DNA from: SZUA-430 sp044375275
Lineage (GTDB): Bacteria > Pseudomonadota > Alphaproteobacteria > Micropepsales > Micropepsaceae
Direction: 5' to 3'
DNA: 5,300 nt
Assembly: GCA_044375275.1 (NCBI GenBank)
Contig: JBILMZ010000231.1
Location: forward strand, 1-5,300
Shown one piece after another: positions 4,593 through 5,300 of this stretch. Numbering within the stretch: the first letter of the stretch is position 1; every line of letters begins with the position of its first letter. The notes below the pieces were generated by a model. The model was not told the DNA's origin, did no database searches, and was given only the letters and a program-made list of their open reading frames with translations. A program made the translations under genes and the position numbers.

Positions 4593-5300
4593 TCAGGTGG
4601 GCGAGCCTTCCTCGGCCTGTTGGGAGAGGGCGTAGGCCTCGTCGCTGGGGGCGAGCAGCAGATACATGGCGGGTGTCACGAAGCGCGAGAGCAGTGTCGA
4701 CGAGATGAGGCCACCGATGATCACCCAGGCCAAAGGCGAATAGAGGCCCGAGGCTTCCAGGGCCAATGGCATGAGGCCGCCGATTGCCGTGACACTGGTC
4801 AAAAGGATGGGCAGGAAGCGGACCTCGCCGGCCTCCTCGATGGCTTCGAGAAGCGGCTTGCCCTGCGCGCGCAACTGGTTGGTGAAGTCGACAAGCAGGA
4901 TCGAGTTCTTGATCTCGATCCCGATCAGGGCCACGAAGCCGATGACGGCGGTGAAAGACAGCGAATAGCCGGCAAGCCACAGCGCCACAAGGCCGCCCAT
5001 GATGCCGAGCGGGATGATGCCCATCACGACACCGGTGGCGCGGAAGGAATTGAATTCGAGGATCAGGACCGCGATGATGCCGAAGATCGCAATCACGATG
5101 GCTGTCGACAGGTCGGCGAACGCGCGGTTCTGGGCTTCGAGCTGACCGCCGGCCGACAGGGAATATCCGACGGGAAGGGCCAGCTCCCTGCCCAGCCGCG
5201 AAAAGACTTCGGACGTGACATTGGATGTCAGGAAGCCCGTGGCTGAAAACGCCGTGATGGTGACGGTGCGCTCGCGCTGATAGCGGTCGATGCGCGGTGG
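4593..5300 (-). CDS. RND-family efflux permease, C-terminal 235 residues (runs off right edge)
   Basis: This is the inner-membrane pump component of a tripartite RND efflux system driven by proton influx. The frame is open from base 5300 to the stop at 4593-4595, so the N-terminal three quarters of a roughly 1000-residue protein lies outside. Visible residues 1-64 are the end of the second periplasmic loop. The last five membrane segments follow at about 65-83, 91-112, 117-138, 162-181 and 188-216, corresponding to TM8 to TM12. GIEIKNSILLVDF (127-139) is the TM10 signature, and K131 aligns with the proton-relay lysine of AcrB (K940), so this end looks functional. A short acidic tail ends the protein. 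Substrate cannot be told from this part. The sequence is of the general AcrB/MexB type rather than CusA-like. It is probably the last gene of an adaptor-permease operon to the right. An internal GTG at 5096 is not the real start. Confidence 0.93.
   Translation of the reverse strand, partial: PPRIDRYQRERTVTITAFSATGFLTSNVTSEVFSRLGRELALPVGYSLSAGGQLEAQNRAFADLSTAIVIAIFGIIAVLILEFNSFRATGVVMGIIPLGIMGGLVALWLAGYSLSFTAVIGFVALIGIEIKNSILLVDFTNQLRAQGKPLLEAIEEAGEVRFLPILLTSVTAIGGLMPLALEASGLYSPLAWVIIGGLISSTLLSRFVTPAMYLLLAPSDEAYALSQQAEEGSPT

Noticed and set aside
4620..5246. 208-residue plus-strand ORF opposite the RND permease
   Set aside because: It is a mirror of the permease frame, Asp/Glu/Gly/His-rich as expected from antisense G+C-rich membrane-protein codons.

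Overview
The window looks like the right-hand end of an integrated mobile element joined to a stretch of host chromosome, probably in an alphaproteobacterium (Sphingomonadales or Caulobacterales would fit, but I cannot name a genus). Three things point to this group: the G+C-rich coding sequence on the right, a DUF6491-like secreted protein, and a GTTC-N7-GTTC site, which is the alphaproteobacterial form of the LexA box.

Mobile-element part (about 1-3646, all genes on the minus strand, read right to left). The genes are a P4-type tyrosine integrase, an unrecognised 221-residue protein whose start overlaps the integrase stop by 4 bases, a 77-residue AlpA/excisionase-like helix-turn-helix protein, a likely 75-residue small protein that overlaps both neighbours, and the first 391 residues of a DUF3987-type P-loop ATPase that runs off the left edge. 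The order integrase, small DNA-binding regulator, replication-type ATPase is typical of P4-like integrative elements and phage satellites. Any cargo would lie left of the window.

Junction region (about 3587-4090). About 500 bases hold no convincing gene but are rich in small repeats. They include a 9-base direct repeat beside the integrase ribosome binding site, an 11-base direct repeat 65 bases apart, a 12-base palindrome overlapping it, an 18-base hairpin, and a leftward promoter-like pair overlapped by the LexA-box candidate. This is where the attachment site should be. I see no tRNA gene and cannot place the crossover point. If the promoter lies inside the element, the integrase operon could be induced by DNA damage.

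Chromosomal part (about 4091-5300). A short exported four-cysteine protein (DUF6491-like, probable TTG start) is read rightward. It converges on the C-terminal 235 residues of an RND efflux permease read leftward from beyond the right edge. A hairpin lies in the 76-base gap between the two stop codons.
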